Part shown: positions 18,246 to 27,054 of the stretch, in pieces
Numbering within the stretch: position 1 is the stretch's first letter
How the letters are laid out: each line of letters begins with the position of its first letter
From: Nitrospiraceae bacterium
GTDB lineage: Bacteria; Nitrospirota; Nitrospiria; Nitrospirales; UBA8639
Assembly (NCBI GenBank): GCA_020632635.1
Contig: JACKFE010000002.1
Coordinates: forward strand, 558,001-622,000
Reading direction: 5' to 3'
DNA length: 64,000 nt
The notes under the pieces: generated by a model
What the model was told of the DNA's origin: nothing
Databases searched by the model: none
Seen by the model: only the letters and a program-made list of their open reading frames with translations
Translations under genes and position numbers: made by a program

Positions 18246-18281
18246 CTTCTGATTCACAGCTTGAACATATTTTAGCCCCTG

Positions 18282-19205
18282 ATGATTCTGAAATCATATT
18301 CTGAAATTCGGAGTGACCTTAAAGACTCCTTGGAATGGGCTTCACTGTCCAAGGGAAGAGCCCAAAAATACGGTGAACTCCTCGAACAACTTACCATTGA
18401 TATTGAGAAAAACAAATCACGTGAGACCTTACTTTGCAGTGCAGGCCTAATGGATATTCTGGAAATCCATGAAAGTTGGAAAATTCACGAGACCGAATTC
18501 CCAGGCCTTAAAAATAAAATTCGGGAAAGCCTAGAAAAGGGGCCAATGCTACCAGAAGATGAAGATATCATTCGCTCGGACAATAGGGCACGAAATGATC
18601 GTTTTGTTTATCTTTTTGCAGGAAAACTTCTTAGAGCAGGAATTCAACTAATATCCATTGATGGTATTCCCCAAAAAAACAAACAAACCACTTCTCATGG
18701 GGATATTGTTGTTGAATATAACAATGAAAAGATTGTCATTGAATGTAAACGCCCACAAAAGACAAAAACTATTGAGACCTGTGCCAAGAAAGGTCGAACC
18801 CAGATAAAACAGTCAGAGTTAATTGGATGCCTTGCTATAGATTGCTCAAAGGTAATTCGTCCCCCAGAAACCTTGTACGAATTTAAAAAGGACGAGACAG
18901 CTCAAAATGAGCTTCTCGATCACCTTGAAAACAACATGGTCCCTAAAATTAGATCACATCTAAGAGATATCTTCGGTGCTTTTTTAATGGCTTCTGTGCC
19001 AGCAATGAAAATTGTTCATGAAAGCTCAATCTTAAGTTTAAAAGGAACCCCTTTCAGACAATATTCACCTCGTACAATCAAAAGCTTGATCATCGCCCAG
19101 AATTCGAATGAGTACCCAATGCACTCTTTTCTAAGGTACGTCCATGACAGACTTAATACAATTGGGGGTAACTTTGGATTTCTAGAGAGACCGAAAAATT
19201 CCTAA
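18282..19205 (+). CDS. AT-rich hypothetical protein, candidate PD-(D/E)XK nuclease
   Basis: 307 aa, not recognised as a named family. The centre has the spacing expected for the PD-(D/E)XK fold: Asp141 in SHGDIVVEY, then Glu154-Cys-Lys156 in IVIECKRP, on two adjacent strands, with an Arg/Asn-rich helix (RARNDRFVYLFAGKLL) before it. The N-terminal 100 residues are helical and charged. Its base composition differs from its neighbours: 18661-18720 is 20/60 G+C, against somewhat over half for most of the window, and Lys/Ile/Asn are frequent, suggesting transfer from elsewhere. No methylase or specificity gene is next to it, so a classical restriction-modification pair is unlikely. Defence or DNA repair roles are possible but unproven. 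Ribosome binding site weak. Confidence 0.75.
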   Translation: MILKSYSEIRSDLKDSLEWASLSKGRAQKYGELLEQLTIDIEKNKSRETLLCSAGLMDILEIHESWKIHETEFPGLKNKIRESLEKGPMLPEDEDIIRSDNRARNDRFVYLFAGKLLRAGIQLISIDGIPQKNKQTTSHGDIVVEYNNEKIVIECKRPQKTKTIETCAKKGRTQIKQSELIGCLAIDCSKVIRPPETLYEFKKDETAQNELLDHLENNMVPKIRSHLRDIFGAFLMASVPAMKIVHESSILSLKGTPFRQYSPRTIKSLIIAQNSNEYPMHSFLRYVHDRLNTIGGNFGFLERPKNS

Positions 19206-19255
19206 TGCGTTTTCTCCCTCAAAAAATAGAGACTAAAAAGATTCGTTGCCGTTGG

Positions 19256-20110
19256 TTAAGCAGATCCCAGAAAAGCGAATATATTATCGATTAACCTGAC
19301 CTTTCCAATGCGGAGGGCGCCGAGGAGTACGGCTTCTCGGTCGACTCGTGTGAGTGGTTCCAACGTCAGAGGATGACATACCGTAAAATAATCAATGGAC
19401 AGCTCTGGATGTTTCTTGCAAAGACGCATCATGTTCTGTTGAATCTTCTTCCCTGACCGCACCCCATCCGTTATGGCTTTTTTTCCTGCGGATAAGGCCC
19501 GGTACAGGACCGTCGCCAATTCCCGTTCCGTCGCTCCCAGATAACGGTTGCGTGAACTCATCGCCAGGCCATCGGCTTCCCGCACCGTCGGACATCGAAT
19601 GATGGTCACCGGCAGGCTCAAATCCTCGACCAGTTGTTTGATCACGATGTATTGCTGGTAATCCTTCTGTCCAAAGTACGCCCGATGGGGGCCCACCAGG
19701 TTGAGTAACTTGGTCACGACCGTCGTGACCCCCTGAAAATGCGTAGGCCGGATCTCCCCTTCCCACCGCTGAGTCAGCTGTTTGACCACCACGGACGTTT
19801 GAAAGGTGCTCGGATACAGATCCTTCACTTGAGGAAAAAATATCAGATCCACCCCCGCCTGCTCACAGGCTTTGCGATCAGCTTGAAAGGTTCTAGGGTA
19901 ACGACCAAGATCTTCAGCCGGACCGAACTGCAACGGGTTTACGAAGATACTTACGACAACCAGGTCACATTCTTTGCGCGCCCGGCGCATGAGCGACAGA
20001 TGGCCTTCGTGCAGCGCCCCCATGGTGGGTACAAAACCGATGCGCGGGTTTTGCTGCCCCATTCGACATCGCCAGACTTGCAGCCTGCGGAGAGATTGAA
20101 TCACACGCAT
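19256..20110 (-). CDS. panC: Pantothenate synthetase
   Basis: 284 aa from the ATG at 20110, placed right after the folK stop (20115), with conserved start MRVIQSLRRLQ; a longer frame exists but overlaps folK. It condenses pantoate and beta-alanine with ATP. Family motifs: GFVPTMGALHEGHLSLMRRA (ATP-binding HxGH), VVSIFVNPLQFGP, and YFGQKDYQQYIVIKQL, MSSRNRYL. Last gene of the dapL-folK-panC run, a cofactor/amino-acid housekeeping cluster. Confidence 0.95.
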   Translation of the reverse strand: MRVIQSLRRLQVWRCRMGQQNPRIGFVPTMGALHEGHLSLMRRARKECDLVVVSIFVNPLQFGPAEDLGRYPRTFQADRKACEQAGVDLIFFPQVKDLYPSTFQTSVVVKQLTQRWEGEIRPTHFQGVTTVVTKLLNLVGPHRAYFGQKDYQQYIVIKQLVEDLSLPVTIIRCPTVREADGLAMSSRNRYLGATERELATVLYRALSAGKKAITDGVRSGKKIQQNMMRLCKKHPELSIDYFTVCHPLTLEPLTRVDREAVLLGALRIGKVRLIDNIFAFLGSA

Positions 20111-20114
20111 GGGG

Positions 20115-20672
20115 CTAGGACGGATAGGGGGAGGAGCAGGAGGGACGGGGTTGATATTTGGAACCTGGCGAAATAACCAGCCTAGTGACTGACGCCGTAT
20201 CCTGAAGATCACCCAACAACTCCGATGCGGTCCGCTTCAGAATCGGATGGAACCAATCCGGGTCCAATTCCACCAACGGCTCCAGGACAAATCGTCGCTG
20301 ATGCAGACGGGGATGCGGCACCGTAAGGCCCGGGTGATCGATCACCTGTTGGCCAAAAAATAGGATGTCAAAATCCATGGTGCGTGGGCCGTGACGATTG
20401 TCGTCGTCACGGCCCAAGGCTCGTTCGGTTTCCTGCAAAATCTCCAACAGTCGTTGAGGACTCAGGGAGGTCTCTATCTTCACAACCCCGTTATAAAACC
20501 AGGTGGTCCCCAAGGTCCCCTGTGGATCCACCGGCTCCGATTCATAGTAGGACGACACCCCCGTGACACGGGAAAGAGGCAGAAGGTTCATCAACGCCAC
20601 GGCTCGATCACAGTATTCCTGACGATCACCGAGGTTGGAACCGAATCCAATGAAAACGATCTCTTGAGACAT
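20115..20672 (-). CDS. folK: HPPK, folate biosynthesis
   Basis: 6-hydroxymethyl-7,8-dihydropterin pyrophosphokinase, 185 aa from the ATG at 20672, which has GGGAG just before it (the frame runs 19 codons further up into dapL). Motifs: IGFGSNLGDR at the start, SSYYESEPVD, FYNGVVKIET, and the HPPK signature RHGPRTMDFDILFFG. Transfers pyrophosphate from ATP to the pterin. Sits between dapL and panC with tight spacing. The pabB/pabC pair at 29-32 kb supplies the other half of folate. Confidence 0.95.
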   Translation of the reverse strand: MSQEIVFIGFGSNLGDRQEYCDRAVALMNLLPLSRVTGVSSYYESEPVDPQGTLGTTWFYNGVVKIETSLSPQRLLEILQETERALGRDDDNRHGPRTMDFDILFFGQQVIDHPGLTVPHPRLHQRRFVLEPLVELDPDWFHPILKRTASELLGDLQDTASVTRLVISPGSKYQPRPSCSSPYPS

Positions 20673-20722
20673 CTCTCCCTTTTCGATCCCTCTCTCCGTG
20701 GATAGCGGAAGGGGCCGACTGC

Positions 20723-21898
20723 TTACCATCCGATTTTCTTGAGCCGATCCACTGCTTCGGCAAGGCGCTCCTTTGTCGTCGTCACCGTCATCCGAATATA
20801 GCCCTCTCCTGGTTCACCAAATCCGTTTCCCGGTGTGGTGACAATGCCGGATTTTTCAATGATATGCGCAGTAAATGAAGCCGAAGTGTATCCTTTGGGG
20901 ACTCCTATCCAAACGTAAAAGGCCGCAGGAGGAGAATCCAGTTCCAACCCCAAGGTTTTCAAGCCAGGCACCAAGACGTCCCGCCGCTCTTGATAAATGG
21001 CGCGCAATCCGTCGGTCACCGACTCATCCAAATTCAAGGCGGTGATTCCCGCCTCCTGAATGGCCTGGAACACCCCTGAATCGATGTTGGTTTTGACTTT
21101 GCCCAAACCGGCAATGACTTCTTTACGGCCAGCCGCCCAGCCGATCCGCCAGCCGGTCATGTTGTAAGTTTTGGATAACGAATGGAACTCCACGCCCACA
21201 TCGGTGGCGCCCTCCACCTCCAAAAAGCTGGCGGGCCGTTTGCCGTCGTAATAAATTTCCGAATAGGCCGCATCATGGCAAACAATAATCTGATGTTCCT
21301 TCGCAAAATCCACCACTTTTTTGAAAAATTCCTTGCTCGCCACCACCGAGGTGGGATTGTTGGGGGAGTTGAGAAACATCATTTTGGCTTTTTGGGCTAC
21401 ATCTTTTGGGATAGCCTCCAAGTCGGGTAAAAACCCATTTTCTTTCCTCAATGGCATCATATAGGAGGTCCCGCCGGCAAAACTGGTCGCCACTGGATAC
21501 ACGGGATACCCCGGACTGGGAACCAGAACAATATCGCCCGGATCGATGAACGCCATTGGAATGTGGCCAATGCCTTCTTTGGATCCAATCAACGTCACGA
21601 CTTCGGATTTGGGATCAAGGCTTACTCCAAACCGACGCTGATACCAGTCGGCTACCGCCGTTCGGAAGGACAGCATACCGTCATAAGAGGGATATTGATG
21701 ATGCTTAGGATTCCCGGCAGCCTGCCGGAGTGTGTCGATAATGGGATCGGGGGTCGGCAGATCGGGATCACCGACACCCAAATTAATAATATCCATGCCT
21801 CGTTCGATGGCTTTACGTTTCATGTCATCAATAGCGGCAAACAAATACGGTGGTAAGGTGCGGATACGCTCCGCATACTGAATAGGAAACCCTGACAT
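20723..21898 (-). CDS. dapL: LL-diaminopimelate aminotransferase
   Basis: 391 aa, class I/II PLP aminotransferase. MSGFPIQYAERIRTLPPYLFAAID at the N-terminus and GMDIINLGVGDPDLPTP are typical of DapL (DapL2 form). PLP Lys lies in SLSKTYNMTGWRIGW; also NSPNNPTSV and the HDAAYSEIYYDG block. Makes LL-DAP directly from tetrahydrodipicolinate, bypassing the succinyl/acetyl route; common in Nitrospirota, Chlamydiae, cyanobacteria and Deltaproteobacteria. First gene of its operon, with AGGAGTGAG upstream of the ATG. Confidence 0.93.
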   Translation of the reverse strand: MSGFPIQYAERIRTLPPYLFAAIDDMKRKAIERGMDIINLGVGDPDLPTPDPIIDTLRQAAGNPKHHQYPSYDGMLSFRTAVADWYQRRFGVSLDPKSEVVTLIGSKEGIGHIPMAFIDPGDIVLVPSPGYPVYPVATSFAGGTSYMMPLRKENGFLPDLEAIPKDVAQKAKMMFLNSPNNPTSVVASKEFFKKVVDFAKEHQIIVCHDAAYSEIYYDGKRPASFLEVEGATDVGVEFHSLSKTYNMTGWRIGWAAGRKEVIAGLGKVKTNIDSGVFQAIQEAGITALNLDESVTDGLRAIYQERRDVLVPGLKTLGLELDSPPAAFYVWIGVPKGYTSASFTAHIIEKSGIVTTPGNGFGEPGEGYIRMTVTTTKERLAEAVDRLKKIGW

Positions 21899-22011
21899 AA
21901 CAACTCACTCCTTTCTGGACTAAATGGGAAACAAACCCCTTAGCCTACCAAATTTGTCATTCCTTGCGGTACCGTGTGAGTAACGCACATAGCCCTCAAT
22001 TTTGTCGAGCT

Positions 22012-22719
22012 TCAGGAATTGAGAGGGGCAGACGAAAGGCTGGTCAAATGCGCCACGATCCGATGCGCGACCTGATGAAGAAAAGGTAAGTGCGCCTGGG
22101 TTTGCCGTTCAAGAAAGTCCTCGGACACTCCACCCCTCAACACATCTTGCGGACAGGCTTGACACATAACGGAGATATTGCTCGCTTCGATTTCCGGATG
22201 AAATAACAATCCGTAGACACGATCCCGATGACGAAAGGCCTGGATAGGAAAATCTTGTGAAGCCGCTAAGGGAAGCCCAGTTGAGGCCAGGGAAATGCCC
22301 TCCCCATGCCATTGGAACACAGAAAAAGAGTCAGGAAGATCACGAAACACGGGATCGGCCTTACCCTCATCGGTCAGGGCCACCGGAACCATCCCGATTT
22401 CAAATTTCGGTCCCGGTCCCACGGTCCCCCCCAACACCTTGGCCAACAATTGCGCACCAAAACAAATACCCACTACCGGAATGCCTTGCGCAATGGCGCT
22501 TGCGACAAATCTCACCTCTTGGGCAATCCAGGAGTCAGGATCATTCACCGACATCGGCCCGCCCAGAATGAGCAGAAAATCTATCTGCCCCTGTGGGGGG
22601 AGTCCCTCTGTGGGCACAATCGTTTGATGGACATGGTATCCTGCGTTTTCAAGTGCCCGACGAAAAACCCCAGGACCTTCAAAGGCGACCTGTTGCAGAC
22701 ACCACGCGGTCTTACTCAT
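22012..22719 (-). CDS. Class I glutamine amidotransferase-like protein
   Basis: 235 aa, GATase1 fold, GMP-synthase-like stand-alone form. The triad is intact: Cys86 in GICFGAQLLAKVLGG, His174 and Glu176 in LLFHPEIEAS. LILGGPMSVND is the oxyanion region. Stand-alone members include gamma-glutamyl hydrolases or amidotransferases for unknown acceptors; the acceptor cannot be told. Gene lies between dapL and a methyltransferase gene, same strand. Confidence 0.85.
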   Translation of the reverse strand: MSKTAWCLQQVAFEGPGVFRRALENAGYHVHQTIVPTEGLPPQGQIDFLLILGGPMSVNDPDSWIAQEVRFVASAIAQGIPVVGICFGAQLLAKVLGGTVGPGPKFEIGMVPVALTDEGKADPVFRDLPDSFSVFQWHGEGISLASTGLPLAASQDFPIQAFRHRDRVYGLLFHPEIEASNISVMCQACPQDVLRGGVSEDFLERQTQAHLPFLHQVAHRIVAHLTSLSSAPLNS

Positions 22720-22892
22720 ATGAGGGGAAAGAGAACCACCGTCAGAAATGACAATGAAGGAAGGATGAGCCGGAATATCATGCCCCGAATACCTGGGTAC
22801 TCAGGGCTTGGTGCCAAGGCATGGAGCGTATTCACTGGTTCAAAATCGTACACAGTCCATACGCCCGCATCCAAGCCAAATACGAGCCAATC

Positions 22893-23564
22893 TCAGGCCT
22901 GCAGACTGGCATAGCCATTAGCATAGACCATCTCATGCTCTTGGCCATTTTTCTTATTGACGCATTCTACCAAATGCCAAAAACGGAGAGGATTCACTTT
23001 CTTTTTACTGGCCACCAATAAGCTCGTTCCTTCCAGGACGGTATTGAGTGCCAGGTCGGTTCGGAATCCAATATGCTTGCACAAGGGTGAAATCAATTTC
23101 TCCACCGCCGCAATGACTTTATTGCCATTGCTGAAATGATTCAACATGACAATACGCCCACCAGGCTTGCAGACGCGGATCATCTCATTCACCACTTTTC
23201 GATAATCCGGCACTGCGGTCACCACATAGGCCGCCATCACAATGTCAAACGAATCATCGGCAAGCTCCATATTCCCGGCATCCATACGCTGAAGGGTGAC
23301 ATGGGACAATTGATACTGTTCCACCCGGCGACGAGCATGTCCCAGCATACCGTCGGAAAGATCAATCCCCAGCACGTTGCAATGAGCCGGGTACAATGGC
23401 AGGGCTTCGCCGGTCCCTACGCCAACCTCCAATACCCGGAAGCCGGGCTTGATGGGCAAGCCACGCACGGCAGACTCCCGCGATTGCTTAAAGGCTTTGC
23501 CAAAAGTATGGTCATACACTGAGGCATATGCCGTGTAGACCCGCTCCACTTTCTTAAGATCCAT
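22893..23564 (-). CDS. Class I SAM-dependent methyltransferase, PmtA-like
   Basis: 223 aa from the ATG at 23564, with GGAGG 5 bases upstream. Rossmann-type methyltransferase: motif I VLEVGVGTGEALPLYP, acidic LGIDLSDGMLGHARRRV, DAGNMELADDSFDIVMAAYV and motif VCKPGGRIVMLNHF. Closest in appearance to phosphatidylethanolamine N-methyltransferases of the PmtA type or UbiE-like enzymes; YVVTAVPDYRKVVNEMIRV is typical of PmtA. Substrate assignment is inference. Confidence 0.85.
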   Translation of the reverse strand: MDLKKVERVYTAYASVYDHTFGKAFKQSRESAVRGLPIKPGFRVLEVGVGTGEALPLYPAHCNVLGIDLSDGMLGHARRRVEQYQLSHVTLQRMDAGNMELADDSFDIVMAAYVVTAVPDYRKVVNEMIRVCKPGGRIVMLNHFSNGNKVIAAVEKLISPLCKHIGFRTDLALNTVLEGTSLLVASKKKVNPLRFWHLVECVNKKNGQEHEMVYANGYASLQA

Positions 23565-23935
23565 ACGTCCTCCATGGTGGTGTCCTTCTCGTTCCACACC
23601 CCTTCGAAGGCGATTGAAGTGATACCATCAAATTCGTTGAATAAGGGGAATTAATAACGACGGCGGGAACCCCGATTGTTGATGCCGGCCTGGGGACGGC
23701 CCACCAAATTACTGACAGCGCTCTAATCTACCCAACTAGGCTAAGGGAGTCAACTCCTTATTCTTGAAAATCTTACGTGGACCAAACGCCCAACTCGTTT
23801 TTTGCTGACAATCATGAGTTTCACGCTAGCACTCATCTCTCATCCAAAGAATTGTTGCATTGCCAGAGTAGGGTTCTCTACAATCTTCTCCTCATACTTT
23901 CCGCTTTTTCGCGACCTGGCGCAAGGAGGATGATC
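23565..23935. other. Intergenic stretch between divergent genes
   Basis: About 370 bases between the methyltransferase gene and the exported gene at 23936. It should hold both promoters but no near-consensus -35/-10 pair stands out. There is a small GGCC...GGCC hairpin near 23689-23703 without a T-run. No gene seen. Confidence 0.4.
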
Positions 23936-24601
23936 ATGGGTGGCTCGACTTTGAATTCACGCTTTTTTCCTGTTCTCATGGGTGCTTGCGCCTTCGTGAG
24001 TATGTATTTTTCTCCTTCCGTGTCTTCGGCCATTACTTTAGACATCACCATGGAACAAGCGCACAGTGCATTGGCCTCGGGTCGCCAAACCATGGAAAAA
24101 GCCGAGTCGGTTGAAGACATCGCTTCCGTGATGAAAGCATCCGAGAGAGCCATCCGAGCTGGTGCCGATCCAGAAGTCGACCCCTGCGGTCCTCACGCCA
24201 TTCTTCGAACCCGACATTATTGGCTGGAATATTTTGGTCGCCGGGAAGCGGCGGAATCGAAGCGTCAGAAACAGGACATTCGGATGCCGGAAGCGAAGAT
24301 CCAGGAAATTTTACAGATGCCGTACCTCGAAGTAGAGATTCGACTCTGTGGCGAGGAGGAGTTTTTTTCGGAAGGCGCTGAAGTGGCGTTGCAACAAGGC
24401 ACACAAACCATTCGACCGGTGGATATCGGACCAGCCGAACGGGGCAGAAAAAATCCCGGATCGGAAACGAGCTTTCGCTCACGATTTACCGCCCGCTTTG
24501 CCTATTCGGACTTTGATCCAAAGGCCGAAGGCACCTTTGTTATCTTTTTTCCAGATGGAAAACTCATTAACATCCCAGCTGATTTTTCAAGCATTCAATA
24601 A
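23936..24601 (+). CDS. Exported hypothetical protein
   Basis: 221 aa from the ATG at 23936, set by AAGGAGG at 23923-23929. The frame is open further up but without a ribosome binding site. Signal peptide about 1-32 (FFPVLMGACAFVSMYF, cleavage near SSAIT). The mature part is helical at first (MEQAHSALASGRQTMEKAESVEDIASVMKAS), then strands (YLEVEIRLCGEEEFF, GTFVIFFPDGKLINIPADF). I do not recognise the family. It is convergent with the ABC transporter gene. Confidence 0.72.
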   Translation: MGGSTLNSRFFPVLMGACAFVSMYFSPSVSSAITLDITMEQAHSALASGRQTMEKAESVEDIASVMKASERAIRAGADPEVDPCGPHAILRTRHYWLEYFGRREAAESKRQKQDIRMPEAKIQEILQMPYLEVEIRLCGEEEFFSEGAEVALQQGTQTIRPVDIGPAERGRKNPGSETSFRSRFTARFAYSDFDPKAEGTFVIFFPDGKLINIPADFSSIQ

Positions 24602-24634
24602 GGCCTGCGGTCTCTCCCTCCGCCCCTTCCTCAG

Positions 24635-26389
24635 TTAGGATGCCGGCTCAGGAATCTCCGTGATGCCCTCTGCTTCTCGCAACGTAAAGAGATAGTGATA
24701 TAAGCCCTGCTTGGCGACGAGTTCATCATGACGGCCTTCCTCCACGATAGTCCCTTTATGGAGAACCAAAATTCGATCGGCTCGTTGAATGGAAGAAAAA
24801 CGATGGGCAATCATAAGGGTTGTTCGTCCCTTCATCAGCTCCGTCAGTGCCGCCTGCACCAATAATTCGGATTGGCTATCTAAGGCGGAGGTTGCTTCAT
24901 CAAGGATGAGAATTCGTGGATCCTTGAGCAAGGCCCTGGCAATGGCTATCCGTTGACGTTGCCCTCCTGATAAATTGATGCCTTTTTCCCCTAAAATCGT
25001 CTGATACCCTTCAGGTAACATCTGAATAAATTCATGCGCATGGGCCCGACGACAAGCTTCCACCACATCCGCCTCCGAAGCCTCCCACCGTCCATATCGG
25101 ACATTGTCTACAATCGATCCTCCAAATAAGACCGTTTCTTGCGGAACCAAGGCTAATTGCCTATACCAGCTGTCGATTTGCAGTGAGGACAGATCTTGCC
25201 CATCAATATAAATATGACCGGCCGTGGGATCATAAAACCGATGCAGAAGATTAATAATCGTCGTTTTCCCTGCTCCTGTGGGTCCTACCAGCGCCACCAT
25301 TTCTCCTGGCTTGATGGAAAACGACACCGATTCCAGAATAGATGAACGACCTTCATACGCAAAACTCACCTGATCAAATTGGATGTGGCCATCAAGCGAT
25401 TGCACCACCTTCGGGTGGGGAGCATCCTGAATTTCAAGCGGTGTATCCAACAGTTCAAACACCCGTGTTGTCGCACCTTGGACTTCTTTGACTTGAGAAA
25501 AAATTCTGGCCGCCGACCCAAATGGCCCAATCAGGATCCCCGCAAACAATACAAAGGCAAACAAATCTCCGGGAGTCATATGTTCCTCAATGACTTGCTT
25601 GCCGCCATACCACAACACCGCCACAGCCATGGAAAACGTGCACAAGGTGATCACCGGAACAAAGACAGCCAAGACACCTGTTCGTTTCATAGTGGTCTCC
25701 AGCAGGCCTTCCACCGCCGACCGGAACCGGCGCTCTTCTCGTGGCCCCTGCCCGAAGGACTTGACCACTCGAATCCCTGAAATCACTTCCTCAATTAAGG
25801 TTGTGAGATGGGCCGTTTGGTCTTGAATGATTGTGGAAAGCCGTTTCAACCGCTTCCCAAACATGCGGGCGACGACCGCCAGCAACGGCAACAAAATTAA
25901 AATCAATAAACACAGGCGCCAATTCATAAACAACAAAAAGCCGACTCCGCCGATGATGGTCACCAGATGCTTTAATATGTCCATCGGGGTTTCCGTCAGC
26001 AGGGATTGAATGGTGCCCACATCGTTCATTAAACGGGATAACAATTCCCCTGTTCGACGTTTTGCAAAAAAATTCAGGGACAAGCGATGCAGGTGTCCGA
26101 AAACATGCGTGCGAAAGTCGGCCATGACATGTTGAGATACCCATGCGGTCAGATAACTATGGCCCATAGACAGTAGGCCCTGCCCGACAACCAATCCAAT
26201 AAATACCCAGACCATATGCGTCAGCTGCGAGAGGTCCCGCTGTACCGTAATGAGATCCCAAAGCGATCCCCCTAAGCGGATCAAGATCAAATTACAAGCG
26301 GCCGCTCCCATAACTAAAAGACCTGCCCCCCCCATACTCAAAAGATAGGGTTTCAGGAACGGTAAAAAGCGGGAAACGTCATTCATCAT
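24635..26389 (-). CDS. ABC exporter, MsbA-like fused permease/ATPase
   Basis: 584 aa half-transporter: six-helix type 1 exporter domain (about 1-320) and an ATPase domain (about 335-575) with Walker A GPTGAGKTT, signature LSGGQRQRIAIA, Walker B ILILDEATSALD, and the H-loop in MIAHRFSSI. Similar to MsbA/lipid and multidrug exporters; the transported molecule is not determined by sequence. It would work as a homodimer since no second half-transporter is adjacent. The two genes upstream on this strand are a DUF6812-like protein and a ribosome-type micro-protein. Confidence 0.93.
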   Translation of the reverse strand: MMNDVSRFLPFLKPYLLSMGGAGLLVMGAAACNLILIRLGGSLWDLITVQRDLSQLTHMVWVFIGLVVGQGLLSMGHSYLTAWVSQHVMADFRTHVFGHLHRLSLNFFAKRRTGELLSRLMNDVGTIQSLLTETPMDILKHLVTIIGGVGFLLFMNWRLCLLILILLPLLAVVARMFGKRLKRLSTIIQDQTAHLTTLIEEVISGIRVVKSFGQGPREERRFRSAVEGLLETTMKRTGVLAVFVPVITLCTFSMAVAVLWYGGKQVIEEHMTPGDLFAFVLFAGILIGPFGSAARIFSQVKEVQGATTRVFELLDTPLEIQDAPHPKVVQSLDGHIQFDQVSFAYEGRSSILESVSFSIKPGEMVALVGPTGAGKTTIINLLHRFYDPTAGHIYIDGQDLSSLQIDSWYRQLALVPQETVLFGGSIVDNVRYGRWEASEADVVEACRRAHAHEFIQMLPEGYQTILGEKGINLSGGQRQRIAIARALLKDPRILILDEATSALDSQSELLVQAALTELMKGRTTLMIAHRFSSIQRADRILVLHKGTIVEEGRHDELVAKQGLYHYLFTLREAEGITEIPEPAS

Positions 26390-26488
26390 GTCAGACTCAT
26401 CGAGATCTGGTCGCCGGAACGGCGACAGAAAATTTAGGGTTGTTACGAATGCGCGAGGGAATTGGCCTTCAGGGGTGGGACGAACCGA

Positions 26489-26725
26489 TCAATCCAATTG
26501 GATCACCGATTCAATCATATTTTTATTCAGGGCGACGAAATCGGAATGGACCGTGTCATCAATGACGACATTGGTCAAGTTAAGAAACAGGACCGATTCG
26601 TCATTGAGAACATCGGAAATGCGATTACGCATCGGGGGGATCAATACATCCCCCACATAGGTGGCCAGGGAAGATTTGACCCGAATCCGGGTTTTCTTCC
26701 CTTGGTTCAGACTCGAACCTTTCAC
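26489..26725 (-). CDS. Small conserved protein, DUF6812-like
   Basis: 78 aa, GTG start, ribosome binding site not obvious. Single small beta domain: KTRIRVKSSLATYVGDVLIPPMRNRISDVLN, then ESVLFLNLTNVVIDD and FVALNKNMIESV. The pattern (short strand, a Pro then RxRxSDxLN helix, FLxLTxVxI strand) matches small proteins annotated as DUF6812 in several phyla; assignment is from memory of the pattern. Only 21 bases separate it from the stop of the micro-protein at 26747, so the two are likely co-expressed. Confidence 0.6.
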   Translation of the reverse strand: MKGSSLNQGKKTRIRVKSSLATYVGDVLIPPMRNRISDVLNDESVLFLNLTNVVIDDTVHSDFVALNKNMIESVIQLD

Positions 26726-26746
26726 CGTTGTGCCCGATCGATGGAT

Positions 26747-26842
26747 TTAGTTACGACGTTTGGCAAACTTCATTCGACGGCGGAGCTTTTTGTGTTTATG
26801 CTTTCGCATTTTCTTTCTCCGCTTTTTAACCACACTCGACAT
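26747..26842 (-). CDS. 31-residue basic AURKAIP1/COX24-type ribosomal micro-protein
   Basis: A 31-codon gene, ATG at 26842, TAA at 26747-26749, with AGGAAC about 9 bases upstream. The product is almost all Lys/Arg: it begins MSSVVKKRRKKMRKHKHKK and continues LRRRMKFAKRR. This is the pattern of the AURKAIP1/COX24 domain, shared by mitochondrial mS38 and by bacterial bS22 of the small ribosomal subunit. It therefore probably binds rRNA in the 30S subunit. It is shorter than most gene-finding limits, so it is easily missed. Confidence 0.8.
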   Translation of the reverse strand: MSSVVKKRRKKMRKHKHKKLRRRMKFAKRRN

Positions 26843-27054
26843 AATATTATGTTCCTGGGTGACAGAAAAATGACATGAATCTCATCTTCCGAGCAAAGGA
26901 CCTACACCTCGAACTCGGACCGAACTCAGCTTCGTATCATAGGCTTCCTAAGAGTGTCAAGAAAGACCTACGTCACTTGACCGAATACCCCACTCAAGAA
27001 ATTCCAGTTCTCCTCACTTGACCCCTACCCCCTCCTTCTCCATTATAGTGGGCC

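Noticed and set aside
22306..22914. 202-codon plus-strand frame across the amidotransferase gene
   Set aside because: Low-complexity His/Arg/Pro composition, no ribosome binding site, opposite to a clear enzyme gene with an intact triad.
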